Shown here: in pieces, positions 1 through 8,717 of the stretch | Position numbering within the stretch: position 1 is the first letter of the stretch | Layout of the letters: each line of letters opens with the position of its first letter | Assembly: GCF_900215155.1 (NCBI RefSeq) | Contig: NZ_LT907980.1 | Location: forward strand, 3,224,001 to 3,288,000 | From: Marinobacter sp. LV10R510-11A | GTDB lineage: Bacteria; Pseudomonadota; Gammaproteobacteria; Pseudomonadales; Oleiphilaceae | Direction: 5' to 3' | DNA: 64,000 nucleotides | Position numbers and translations under genes: made by a program | The notes under the pieces: generated by a model | Databases searched by the model: none | Seen by the model: only the letters and a program-made list of their open reading frames with translations | Told to the model about the DNA's origin: nothing

Positions 1-137
1 CCGGCGGCCAACGCCAGGCCCGGTGTGCGCCCATAATTGAGCGAGGTATTGGCAATCGCCAAGTTGCCTGGCCCCGGGCTGGCGGTGCCGATCACGTAAA
101 CCCCCAGTGCGGCAGCGAAACTCGAAAACTCAAACAT
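1..137 (-). CDS. LysE/RhtB family exporter, N-terminal fragment (runs off window)
   Basis: Reading leftward from the ATG at 137 gives a 45-residue N-terminus beginning MFEFSSFAAALGVYV with a TASPGPGNLAIAN motif, the PGPG signature of the first membrane helix of LysE/RhtB amino-acid exporters. An AGAGGG ribosome site precedes the ATG. The rest of the gene lies outside the window. It is one of two LysE-type genes beside the MocR regulator, so it probably belongs to the same export and detoxification cluster. Substrate unknown. Confidence 0.75.
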   Translation of the reverse strand, partial: MFEFSSFAAALGVYVIGTASPGPGNLAIANTSLNYGRTPGLALAA

Positions 138-219
138 AGAACCCTCTCATACCCATTGCGTCAGCGCGCACAGTGAACACTTCAAGCCACTGTCGGCTTG
201 AAGTGGCTTGCCAAAAAAC

Positions 220-825
220 CTACCTGAAGCAACGATGATCCGGCTCCTCGGCGCGGACCCTTTCCATCCAGGGTTTGAGCTCCGATTGCTTGTACAACCG
301 CTCGCCCCAGCTCTCTGGTGAGACCGGCAGTGACCGTCCCTGCAGGATATAATCGGTGACCAGATGGATGAACTGCTGCAAGCAATAAGCGCCCACGTGC
401 AGACGCAACGACGATGCAGTCTCAGCCCGTGCTACGTTAAAGTGCGCCACATCAATAATCTGCCCGCTGTCGACCGAAGGTGCCAAGTGATGGCAGGTTG
501 AACCGTAGGTTTCATCATTGTAGTAGATCGCGTAGTGCTGGCTGCCCAGACCGCGATACTTGGGCGGCGCCGGATGCAGATTGATCGCACCCTTGTGAGC
601 ATTCTTGTAAATGCTCTGCGGAAAGATAAAGTCGCCGCGGTAGGAAATGATCCAGTCGCCTTCCCAGTTATCTAGGTGATACGGGTAAGGATCGCCCGGG
701 TCCCAGCAGAACACCTCCAGGTTGGAGAACACCGTCTTGGCGAATTCGACCCCATGGTCGCACCAGTCCATGGTGCATACCGACAGCAGGACTTTGTCCT
801 TGCACGGTGCGTTTCTTTGCATCAT
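220..825 (-). CDS. Formyltransferase-like protein
   Basis: About 201 residues when started at the ATG at 825, which has GGAG five bases upstream; a start at 861 would add 12 residues without a good ribosome site. The motif NLHPAPPKYRGLG is the catalytic-loop signature of the formyl_trans_N fold (methionyl-tRNA formyltransferase, GART, ArnA families), and VDSGQIIDV matches the following conserved stretch. It is shorter than Fmt (about 310 residues) and lacks its C-terminal tRNA-binding domain, so a small-molecule amine or sugar substrate is likelier. It is co-directional with the flanking LysE genes and lies within the presumed cargo of the left Tn7-like element. Confidence 0.75.
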   Translation of the reverse strand: MMQRNAPCKDKVLLSVCTMDWCDHGVEFAKTVFSNLEVFCWDPGDPYPYHLDNWEGDWIISYRGDFIFPQSIYKNAHKGAINLHPAPPKYRGLGSQHYAIYYNDETYGSTCHHLAPSVDSGQIIDVAHFNVARAETASSLRLHVGAYCLQQFIHLVTDYILQGRSLPVSPESWGERLYKQSELKPWMERVRAEEPDHRCFR

Positions 826-1002
826 CACTTCTCCAGTTGCAAGGCATTTGGCTGAAATCAATTGCGTACTCTGTTAATCGACTGAAGCTAATGCGCCAGG
901 ACTTTGACCACCGCTGGTAAACGAGGAAATCACCTGAAAAAATTTTCCCGGAGTTGCTTTCGTCAATCGCACCGGTTGCGTTTTGACAAGTTTTCTGTGG
1001 GT

Positions 1003-1632
1003 TCAAGACCACCATTGCTGAAATGGCAGGCCTCTTAGAACCGGAATCAACGACATCAACAGCACCAGGCTCATGATGATATTGAACGCCTTTAAACACG
1101 ACGGCCGAGTCAGGAAACGTCGCAAATACTGTCCAAAAAATACCCAAACCAATGAACAGGGTGAGCCGAACAAAAAGAACAGCAGAGCAATTAGTAAGAC
1201 CTGCACACGGAAGGGCTCCAAGGGCGAGGTATAGGCCAGTACCGCGCCCACGGCCATCACCCAGGCTTTCGGGTTGACCCACTGAAACAACGCCGCAGCG
1301 GTGAACCCCAATGGCTTGCCCGACGGATCATCCATGTCCACCACGGGGGCGCTGGCTATCCGGTAGGCCAAATACAGCAGGTACACCGCGCCTATCACTT
1401 TCAGTCCGTCCTGCAGCCACGGGTATTGTCGGAAAATTGCCCCCGCGCCCAGCCCGACTGCCACCAACATTAACGGAAAACCGATGTTGATCCCTGCCAA
1501 ATGCCGCATCGTGCGGCCCATCCCGAAATTCGCCCCCGATGACATCAACATCACGTTGTTAGGCCCTGGCGTGACGCATGTGGCGATCACGAACAAAATG
1601 ATCGAGTAGTAATCGAGGTTCTGTATCGTCAT
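1003..1632 (-). CDS. LysE/RhtB family translocator
   Basis: A 209-residue polytopic membrane protein with the family signature CVTPGPNNVMLMSSG in helix 1 and the conserved QWVNPKAW motif in the middle. Length is normal for the family (about 205). GGAG lies just upstream of the ATG. It is divergent from the MocR regulator, the usual layout when a MocR protein controls an exporter. It is expected to export an amino acid or analogue across the inner membrane; the substrate cannot be read from sequence. Confidence 0.9.
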   Translation of the reverse strand: MTIQNLDYYSIILFVIATCVTPGPNNVMLMSSGANFGMGRTMRHLAGINIGFPLMLVAVGLGAGAIFRQYPWLQDGLKVIGAVYLLYLAYRIASAPVVDMDDPSGKPLGFTAAALFQWVNPKAWVMAVGAVLAYTSPLEPFRVQVLLIALLFFLFGSPCSLVWVFFGQYLRRFLTRPSCLKAFNIIMSLVLLMSLIPVLRGLPFQQWWS

Positions 1633-1906
1633 GCTCCATCGATCAGCGTCAGCGGCGTCAGCGGCGCCAGTTGCGCAGGTGCTAGTGCACAGGCTGTGAG
1701 TTGCAACTGCACAAGCGCAACAGGCTCTCCGTCTCCAGGGACTTGCGGATCTGTATAGGGCATATCATCCCAAGGCACAGATGTGTATTACAGATACAGA
1801 AGTGATGAATTTTTTAGATACAGACGGCCTTTTTTTGTATAAAAATTTCAAAAAAACCCCTATCTGTAGCTTTTCAAGCAACAGACGAGAAGCTACAGTC
1901 AGAGCT
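1633..1906. promoter_or_regulatory. Divergent promoter region with repeated ATACAG boxes
   Basis: The 270 bp between the LysE and MocR genes contain direct ATACAG boxes near 1794 and 1819 and inverted copies (ATCTGTA) near 1750 and 1862. MocR regulators typically bind such mixed direct and inverted repeats in the shared promoter. An open frame runs back to 1781 through these boxes, but that would place an operator inside the gene, so the start at 1907 is preferred. Confidence 0.5.
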
Positions 1907-3385
1907 ATGACTCTTTATCTGAACCTCGCCGAATTCATCAGCAGCCGCATTGAGCAGGGCCTGTACGGGCCTGGCGAGCGCCTACCCTCTGTACGCGCCC
2001 TAAGCCATGAGCACGGTGTCAGCCTGACAACCGTGCAACAGGCCTACCGTGTATTGGAATGTTCCGGGCTGGCGATACCGCGCGCCAGGTCGGGTTACTT
2101 CGTTCCCGCCGACAGGCGAGTGGCGCCCTTACCGCAAATGGACCGTCCGATCTTGCGGCCGGTGAACATTTCCCAATGGGACATGGTTCGGGAGCTGATG
2201 CACTTCGATCAGAGTGCCAGTATTGTTCAGTTGGGTTGCGGCATGCCGGATATAACCGCGCCCACCCTCAAGCCGCTGCTGACTACAATGGCCCGTATCA
2301 GCCGGCGCAGTGACAGCGTAAGCCTGCAGTACAACCACATCCAGGGCGTATTGGCATTGCGTGAACAAATCGCTCGGCTGTCCATTGATTCGGGCTGCAG
2401 CCTGACCCCGGCCGACATAATCGTCACCAGCGGTTGCCAGGAAGCCCTGTCTACCGCCATACGCGCGGTTTGCATGCCCGGCGACATCGTTGCCATTGCC
2501 TCGCCGAGCTACCACGGGATCACGCAAATCCTCAAGGCCGCCGACCTCAAGGCACTGGAGATTCCCACTGACCCTGTCACTGGCATCAACCTAGAAGCCT
2601 TGGAAATGGCCATGGAGCAATGGCCGATCAAAGTTATCCAATTGACTGCCAACTGTAACAACCCCCTGGGCTACATCATGCCCGACGATCGCAAGCTCAA
2701 GCTTGTCCGCCTGGCCCAGCGTTTTGACGTGCCGATCATTGAAGACGATATCTATGGTGATCTATCACATCGCTATCCGCGGCCGCGCTCACTGAAGTCC
2801 TTTGATGAGGACAATCGGGTTTTGCTGTGCAGTTCATTTTCCAAGACAGTGGCACCCGGCCTTCGAGTCGGCTGGATCGCCCCGGGACGCTACCTGCCAC
2901 AGGTGCTGCACATGAAATACATTGGCTCGGGCACCACGGCGACACAACCCCAGTTGGCGATTGCCGAATTCATCGCCAAGGGCAATTACCTCCAGCACCT
3001 GCGCCGTATGTGCAAACAATACAAGCGCAACGGCGACCTGATGAGCGAATGGGTCAACCGCTATTTCCCGGCGGGCACCCGAGTCAGCCAACCCCAAGGG
3101 GGGTTTACGCTGTGGGTCGAGCTACCGGAAGAGTTCGACACCTATGCCCTCAACCGCCTGCTGGAAACCCAGAACGTACAAGTGGCGAGCGGCAATATTT
3201 TCTCGGCGGCAGGAAAATACCGTAACTGCATTCGGATGAACTTCGCCAACCTGCCCACTCGCAAGGTGGAGATGGCGGTTCTGAAGGTCGGTAAGACCAT
3301 CGGCCAACTCATGGAACAGGAGTCGAGCGACGTCCGCGTCGGGACAGCAGTAGCGGCTAATACTGGTGTTAGCAAAAATGAGTAA
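1907..3385 (+). CDS. MocR-family transcriptional regulator (GntR HTH plus aminotransferase-like domain)
   Basis: A 492-residue protein, the usual MocR length. It has an N-terminal GntR winged helix (roughly residues 1-70, with GERLPSVRALSHEHGVS and a TTVQQAYRVLE recognition region). A fold-type I aminotransferase domain follows, with TANCNNPLGY, EDDIYGDL and SSFSKTVAPGLRVGW; the Lys in SFSKT should bind PLP. Such proteins sense amino-acid or PLP-linked ligands and control a neighbouring gene, here most likely the divergent LysE exporter. The frame is open back to 1781; 1907 was chosen because the GntR domain starts there and the upstream part covers operator-like repeats. Confidence 0.85.
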   Translation: MTLYLNLAEFISSRIEQGLYGPGERLPSVRALSHEHGVSLTTVQQAYRVLECSGLAIPRARSGYFVPADRRVAPLPQMDRPILRPVNISQWDMVRELMHFDQSASIVQLGCGMPDITAPTLKPLLTTMARISRRSDSVSLQYNHIQGVLALREQIARLSIDSGCSLTPADIIVTSGCQEALSTAIRAVCMPGDIVAIASPSYHGITQILKAADLKALEIPTDPVTGINLEALEMAMEQWPIKVIQLTANCNNPLGYIMPDDRKLKLVRLAQRFDVPIIEDDIYGDLSHRYPRPRSLKSFDEDNRVLLCSSFSKTVAPGLRVGWIAPGRYLPQVLHMKYIGSGTTATQPQLAIAEFIAKGNYLQHLRRMCKQYKRNGDLMSEWVNRYFPAGTRVSQPQGGFTLWVELPEEFDTYALNRLLETQNVQVASGNIFSAAGKYRNCIRMNFANLPTRKVEMAVLKVGKTIGQLMEQESSDVRVGTAVAANTGVSKNE

Positions 3386-3413
3386 TTTTGTACTCCAGCC
3401 ATAATAATCACTA

Positions 3414-3691
3414 ATGGATTGGCTCCAGCTGGTGGATGCAGCGCCTCGACCAGGGCAGAGTTTGAAGTTCGCTTTCATCATCTTCATGAGGCATTCAAAA
3501 ACGGCAAGATGCACATCTTGCCAGACATGGTTGAGAGCATACTTCGAGTGAGACGACTTCCAAACGGTCGGATTGACTTCCTCAGTGTCGACGAGACGGC
3601 TCGCTTGCAAGCCAACATAATTCATCGGTTTTTTAATATGCAGGACATAATTTCAGATGGGGAAACGCAAGATCCTTTCGTAGACACATAA
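3414..3691 (+). pseudogene. Small hypothetical gene, probably frameshifted
   Basis: The main frame gives about 90 residues with RVRRLPNGRIDFLSVDETAR and LQANIIHRFF, which look like a real conserved protein. Its only start is a TTG at 3419. The ATG at 3414 opens another frame (MDWLQLVDAAPRPGQSLKF) that looks like a natural N-terminus and stays open to about 3545. A one-base shift around 3465-3490 would join the two. No function recognised. It is the last gene before the end of the left Tn7-like element. Confidence 0.4.
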
Positions 3692-3844
3692 AATGATTAG
3701 CCTTGAAGTGCAATGTTTGCCCTCTATATCGTCTCATTTCCGGGCTCAGGGGGAGCACCTTCAGCGATCATTGAAAGTAAGGGTTTATACCAGATAGCGC
3801 TATATCACTCGGGGATAGAGCTTAGCGTGAAAATAGAATGAAAA

Positions 3845-3991
3845 GTTACCATCTTTATTCGCATGAAAAACACTCCGGAAAGGAGAGTGATACCGTTCAG
3901 TTACCAACTTTATTTTTTTATCTGAGCGAAGACGTCCACTAAAATGGCCGTTAGGGGGCAGTTTTGTTACCAACTTTATTCCGATCCCACA
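3845..3991 (-). repeat. Terminal repeats of an upstream Tn7-like element
   Basis: Three copies of GTTACCAACTTTATT lie at 3966-3980, 3900-3914 and 3845-3859 (last copy one mismatch). Read on the minus strand the end starts TGTGGGATCGG followed by AATAAAGTTGGTAAC, the layout of Tn7-family ends (TGT terminus, then TnsB sites). Spacings are wide and uneven (66 and 55 bp), like the left-type end of Tn7. Genes 1-3700 would then be cargo of this element, whose other end is outside the window. The repeat differs from that of the neighbouring element, so it is a separate transposon. Confidence 0.65.
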
Positions 3992-4010
3992 GAAATATGT
4001 GTCAGCGGAC

Positions 4011-4065
4011 ATTATAGTTTGATAAATCCTAATAAAGTTTGATAATCCACATTAAAGTTTGATAA
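4011..4065 (+). repeat. Three TnsB-type binding sites at exact 20-bp spacing
   Basis: ATTATAGTTTGATAA (4011), AATAAAGTTTGATAA (4031) and ATTAAAGTTTGATAA (4051) repeat every 20 bp directly inside the transposon terminus. Closely packed sites next to tnsA correspond to the right end of Tn7, where TnsB binding also represses the tns promoter. The tnsABC promoter is therefore probably within or beside these repeats. Confidence 0.75.
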
Positions 4066-4070
4066 AAGTA

Positions 4071-4109
4071 GGCCTCCTGCTATTCTCACCATAGCAGGAG
4101 GCCTTTTTT
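4071..4109 (+). terminator. Perfect hairpin plus T-run whose 3' arm holds the tnsA ribosome site
   Basis: A 12-bp perfect stem (GGCCTCCTGCTA with TAGCAGGAGGCC, 9-nt loop) is followed by six T and then directly by the tnsA ATG at 4110. This is an intrinsic-terminator shape. The only good Shine-Dalgarno sequence, AGGAGG at 4096-4101, lies in its 3' arm, so when the stem forms it would both stop transcription and hide the ribosome site. Confidence 0.7.
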
Positions 4110-4925
4110 ATGGCAGATACTAATAAACCCATCGATCCCAAACACGAAAGGCTGCTCAAAACCCGTGGTCGGGGAGGAGGAAAAGACTATGAGCCATTCA
4201 TCAAGGTTCATGAGTTCAGCAGTCAGGGTGAAAATGTTCGAATTCGAAGTGCTTCGGTCGGTCGAGTGCATCATCTGCTATCTGGTATAGAACTTTTTGC
4301 CTTCCTGGTTTTCGACCAATTTGAGAAAACCAACGATATTCGTGAATAATATCCCCTGCCAATCGAGGACACTCTCGATATCTGTGCCAGCTTGGGTATT
4401 CGTCATCCTCAGGTCCGTGGGCTTCTGACCGTCGTTTCAACCGATCTTTTGATCGACCTGTCTTCGGGCAAGCAACTGGCGATTGCCGTTAAACACTCAT
4501 CAGAACTAGCAAAGCTAAGAGTTATAGAAAAACTCCAAATTGAAAAAACGTTCTGGGAAGCCCGCGGGGTCGAGTGGAGAATTTTCACACAGAGGGAAGT
4601 AACTGATGGTATGCGAGAAAACCTGCTCTGGATCCAGCCTTACTTAAACCCGGATATGGCCAGTTACCAGGAGCTGGGCGTTTCAGAAGTGCAGGATCTT
4701 TTGTACCGGCTGAAGCTTCACCCCCGAACCAAGGTGACACGGCTGTGCGCAAAGCTCGATGACCAGTATGGGCTGGACCCCGGGTTTCATCTGAGCACCC
4801 TCCGGCATGCGGTGGCCTTTCGATTCATACGGGCTCCTCTAGATAAAGCGTTCCACAGCTGGACCTATGGAGACCTCGCACTCAGAGAAACAGTGTCAGT
4901 CGCCGGGGTGAATAATGCTTCTTAA
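4110..4925 (+). pseudogene. tnsA: TnsA endonuclease with one in-frame stop codon
   Basis: One frame of 271 codons, the length of Tn7 TnsA (273), interrupted by TAA at 4347-4349. The text before and after matches TnsA continuously: RGRGGGKDY, GRVHHLLSGIELFAFL, DIRE-stop-YPLP, STDLLIDL, IAVKHS. Tn7 TnsA has DIREQFPL there, so a Gln codon (CAA) probably became TAA by one transition. The three residues matching the Tn7 catalytic E63, D114 and K132 are all kept. TnsA cuts the 5' ends of the transposon; without it Tn7-type elements form cointegrates. The end overlaps tnsB by 11 bp. Confidence 0.85.
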
Positions 4926-6996
4926 TCAAGTTTTCAGCGACCCCTTTACAAATAGACGTTACAGAGTCGTTCTTGAGCACCTGAGTGACTTAATGCTGAT
5001 AGATGTAGATAGCGAGAAAGCCTGGCCTTTCCCAATCACTGAAGAAGAGTTCCGCGCAGCGGGATATCAATCTATCTCTGACCCATACCCTTTGGTCAGT
5101 GTCGAAGAGGGAAGCGTTGGCGCGGCAAGACGGGACGAAGCCTGGAGTACCATCAGCCCCTTACTTGGCGATTATGCGCTGATGTTCATCAAGAGTGAGC
5201 GTAATCGGCTGATTAGCCAGCTCCTGATATCTACTGATAAGCCGAGACTTTACATCACTCGCCAACTTCGGCGTTATTGGCAGAGGGGAATGGCACCAAA
5301 TGCTTTAGCACCGGACTACCATAAATGCGGAGCCGTTGGGCGGCCAAGGCGCGAAATTGAAAACAAAGTTGGGCGAAAGCGAACGGTTTCCCCAGGGGTA
5401 GGTGTACCCGTAACGGAGGAGGTCGCGGAGCTGTTCCGCATGGTGCTCGATGGCTTTTATCTAACCAATGAAAAAGTGCCGCTGACCGCGGCGAAGGACA
5501 AAGCCGTTGGCCTCTTCAAAGCACGATATCCCACCGCCACAGAATCGGCTGTGCCCACACTGAAGCAGTTTCGGTATTTCTTTCAGACTAACTATCAGAA
5601 TAGTGAAGTAGCGCGGAAGCGAACTCCTGCACGAATTTACCAAAAGGATATGCGGGCGTTGACAAGCACCTCGGCGAATCTGAACTTTGGCCCCGGAGCA
5701 CGATACGAGATCGATGCGACGATCGGCGATCTTTATCTCGTGGCCGAAGACGATCCTAACGTCATCATCGGTCGACCCGTTTTGTACTTCGTCAAAGACG
5801 TGTTTAGTCGAATGGTGGTTGGCATGTACGTGGGCCTGGAAAACCCCTCTTGGGTGGCCGCAATGCTGGCGTTGAGTAATTCCTTTAGTGACAAAACGGC
5901 CTATTGCCAGGAATACGCAGTGAATATTCGAACAGAAGATTGGCCCAGTATGGGCATTCCTGCGGGGATCATGGCTGATAGGGGCGAACTTCTGTACCGC
6001 CAAGCCGATGTGCTGGTTAACCGGTTCGGCGTGCAACTGAGTAACTCACGGGCCTACCGAGGTGATGATAAAGCGATCTGCGAGCGGTTCTTCAACACAA
6101 TTCAGAGTCAGTTCCGGCCTTACGTGGGTGGTGTAGTGGAGCCGGTGAATGGCAAGAAGCGCATCGGTAAGCGCTATGAATTGGATGCAGTTCTGAACAT
6201 TTCTGAATTCACAAAAATGCTGATCAACTTGGTTGTTGTCTATAACACCCAACATGTTATTGAAGGCTATGACCTTGCGCCCGATATGCCAATAGACCTG
6301 CCATCAATACCGTTGGATTTATGGAATTGGGGAATCCAGAACCGCACCGGCAAGCTCCGGTCATGTGACGAGAGTTTAGCGCGAATTAACCTTTTGCCCT
6401 ATGAAAATGGAACAGTGTCTCAGGTGGGCATTACCCTCAAAGGTCTTGTTTATACCTGTCGGGAAGCAATTACAGCAGGTTGGTTCGATCGCATCCGCCA
6501 GAACCGGCCGTCAAAAGTTGAAGTCGCTTTCGATCCCAGGCGAACCAATACGGTCTATCTGAGACCCGACAAAACGTTTGAGAATTATTGGGTGTGCGAA
6601 CTTTCGGACAGAAGTCGCAGATTTCGCGATATGAGTTTTATGGAAGCTGCTGGCGTGCTCAAAGCTATGGGCCGTACGAAAGCGACCGCTCGACAGGCTG
6701 AGGAGTATCGAAAGCCGGATTCACTGGCCGCCGTTGAACAAATTGTTGCGACTGCCAAGAAGCGACAAAAAACCAATAAATCATCTGCCAGTGATTCGGC
6801 ACGACTTCGTGGAATACGGGACAATCGCGTGACAGAAAAAGAGACTGAAAGGGATCAAATTGCTATTAAAAATGATGGTCAGGCCAAGCGAGATCGCCCA
6901 GCCGATATAGTGCCTTTCCGCTCTCAAAAAACGCCTTCAAATGAGAGCATAGACTACCCCGATTTGGATGCTTTCTTGGAGGACGATGATGATTAA
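4915..6996 (+). CDS. tnsB: TnsB DDE transposase
   Basis: A 693-residue protein close to Tn7 TnsB (702). The retroviral-integrase-fold catalytic residues can be placed at D267 (EIDATIGD), D355 (IMADRGE) and E390 (AICERFFNTIQ), with the 34-residue spacing between the last two typical of DDE enzymes. A Mu-type beta-barrel region and a basic C-terminal tail with an acidic end (DAFLEDDDD) follow; the tail is where TnsB usually contacts TnsC. It recognises the AGTTTGATAA repeats at both ends and makes the 3' cuts and joins. Translationally coupled to tnsA and tnsC by short overlaps. Confidence 0.93.
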   Translation: MLLNQVFSDPFTNRRYRVVLEHLSDLMLIDVDSEKAWPFPITEEEFRAAGYQSISDPYPLVSVEEGSVGAARRDEAWSTISPLLGDYALMFIKSERNRLISQLLISTDKPRLYITRQLRRYWQRGMAPNALAPDYHKCGAVGRPRREIENKVGRKRTVSPGVGVPVTEEVAELFRMVLDGFYLTNEKVPLTAAKDKAVGLFKARYPTATESAVPTLKQFRYFFQTNYQNSEVARKRTPARIYQKDMRALTSTSANLNFGPGARYEIDATIGDLYLVAEDDPNVIIGRPVLYFVKDVFSRMVVGMYVGLENPSWVAAMLALSNSFSDKTAYCQEYAVNIRTEDWPSMGIPAGIMADRGELLYRQADVLVNRFGVQLSNSRAYRGDDKAICERFFNTIQSQFRPYVGGVVEPVNGKKRIGKRYELDAVLNISEFTKMLINLVVVYNTQHVIEGYDLAPDMPIDLPSIPLDLWNWGIQNRTGKLRSCDESLARINLLPYENGTVSQVGITLKGLVYTCREAITAGWFDRIRQNRPSKVEVAFDPRRTNTVYLRPDKTFENYWVCELSDRSRRFRDMSFMEAAGVLKAMGRTKATARQAEEYRKPDSLAAVEQIVATAKKRQKTNKSSASDSARLRGIRDNRVTEKETERDQIAIKNDGQAKRDRPADIVPFRSQKTPSNESIDYPDLDAFLEDDDD

Positions 6997-8584
6997 GTTG
7001 CCACTCGCCGAGTATCGAGAAGCAGAAATCCGGGAATATGAAGGGCATCCACTGATTAATGCTTTGCCTCCTATTAACTCACCGCAGGCTACTGCGAAGA
7101 TGCTAGGTCGCTTCCCGAGCGTAGATGAAGCTGAAAAATTATTGCCAGCCCACATTCGACGTCATGCAATGATGCGAATTTTGGATCAATTTCTGTATCC
7201 AACCAAATCCCATCTTCAGTTGGAGCAAATGATTTCGGGCATGATTCGCCGTGGGTATTTGAGCAGGAATATCGCTGCGTCTGATTACCACCGTAATCTT
7301 GATGATGTGGCACATACTGACTTCACAGCAATCTTACGAAACGCCGGTAATGAGGCGTTGGTCAGTTCCGTCATTGGATGCTCTGGTACCGGCAAGACAA
7401 CGGCGATAGAGGCTATCCTAAGGAGTTATCCGCAAGCGATTTACCACCCTGACTACCAACATTGTCAGCTTGTTTGGTTAAAAGTGGAATGCCCCCATGA
7501 TGGCTCGGTGAAGAGTTTGTGTACTCACTTTTTCCGATCTATTGACGATGCGCTAGGTACTGATTACCAGGCGCTCTATGTAAAAAGTAGATCCTCTGCA
7601 GAGTCTATGCTGGGGGACGTTGCTCGTGTGTCTGCGCTGCATTCAGTCGGCGTGCTCGTCATTGATGAGATTCAGCACTTGGAGAAATCCCGGTCGGGAG
7701 GTGCGGCCAAGATGCTCAACTTCTTTGTCACTCTGACTAACGTGATCAAAGTACCAGTCCTTTTTATCGGGACGCCCAAAGCTCTAGAGCTTTTTCAGCC
7801 GACTATGCGGTCGGCGCGAAGGGCGGCTCAGTTTGGCAGTCTTGACTGGGGGCGGTTTGCACGCACCGAGAATACTGGCAGTGATGAAGAGTGGGAAAGA
7901 TTCTTCAAGCGACTATGGAAGCTGCAGTGGTTTGAGCACGCAACTCCTTTCACTGATGAAATGATGGACTTGTTCTGGGAGTACACCCAGGGTATTGCGC
8001 ACATAGCCGTTGCTCTTTTCTATCTCAGCCAGGTAAGAGCAGTTGTGTCGGGTCGGGAGTCGATAGATCGAGCGATCGTAACCAAGGTCTACCAAGAAGA
8101 GCTTGCGATGATGCATCCGATGATTGCCGCTTTAAGAAGTGGCCGCGAAGCAACGATTCTTCAATTCGCTGACCTTGATATACCCAGGGAGGCGCTGCGT
8201 GTTCAAAGTGCTTTGCAGAAAGCTTCTCATATGCCTGCTGATCAAAAAACACAGACTGATGCTCAGAGCTCCAAACTGGAGCGTCTGATTGCGATATTAG
8301 GTCAGATGGGTATTGGGGAAGATATTGCGCCCGTTGTTGCTGAGCAGGCTTTGGAGGAGCGGCCAGATGAGGATTTATTCCCGTTAGTAGCTCTTATTAA
8401 AAAGCTGGAGGAGAAGACTCCGGCGCAGCCTGAAACCAAAGCCAGTCCTCAGAAAAAAGAGAAGTTGCGCCCGGTTTACTTGAAAGATGATCTTCGGTTG
8501 ACCCGGGATGACGATCCTGAGGAGACATACCGAAGCCTGAAAAAAAGAGGTGTGATTATTGAACTGTCAGCTTATCTCAGATGA
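6986..8584 (+). CDS. tnsC: TnsC AAA+ ATPase, transposition regulator
   Basis: About 532 residues, similar to Tn7 TnsC (555). Walker A is GCSGTGKTT (about residues 131-139) and Walker B is VLVIDEIQHL (about 221-230), in the AAA+ arrangement shared by TnsC, TniB and IstB. The start is ATG at 6986 or 6989, inside the end of tnsB, with GGAGGA at 6978; the frame is open back to 6968 without a ribosome site. It links the target selector (TniQ/TnsD) to TnsA and TnsB. Confidence 0.92.
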   Translation: MMIKLPLAEYREAEIREYEGHPLINALPPINSPQATAKMLGRFPSVDEAEKLLPAHIRRHAMMRILDQFLYPTKSHLQLEQMISGMIRRGYLSRNIAASDYHRNLDDVAHTDFTAILRNAGNEALVSSVIGCSGTGKTTAIEAILRSYPQAIYHPDYQHCQLVWLKVECPHDGSVKSLCTHFFRSIDDALGTDYQALYVKSRSSAESMLGDVARVSALHSVGVLVIDEIQHLEKSRSGGAAKMLNFFVTLTNVIKVPVLFIGTPKALELFQPTMRSARRAAQFGSLDWGRFARTENTGSDEEWERFFKRLWKLQWFEHATPFTDEMMDLFWEYTQGIAHIAVALFYLSQVRAVVSGRESIDRAIVTKVYQEELAMMHPMIAALRSGREATILQFADLDIPREALRVQSALQKASHMPADQKTQTDAQSSKLERLIAILGQMGIGEDIAPVVAEQALEERPDEDLFPLVALIKKLEEKTPAQPETKASPQKKEKLRPVYLKDDLRLTRDDDPEETYRSLKKRGVIIELSAYLR

Positions 8585-8717
8585 TACGACGTGAACTCCA
8601 TACGTTGAACCAATACACGGGTTCAACGTGGTCCAAATCGGTTGCCACTAAAGAGCCACCTCTCAGTATCAGGTGGACAAACCTCACCCTGGGCAAAAGC
8701 CCCAATCCAATTTTTGG

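Noticed and set aside
1781..1906. 42-residue N-terminal extension of the MocR regulator
   Set aside because: It covers the repeated operator boxes and precedes the GntR domain; the start at 1907 gives the usual length.
5461..6036. 191-codon minus-strand frame inside tnsB
   Set aside because: Overlaps the DDE catalytic core of tnsB and has no ribosome site or family signature.
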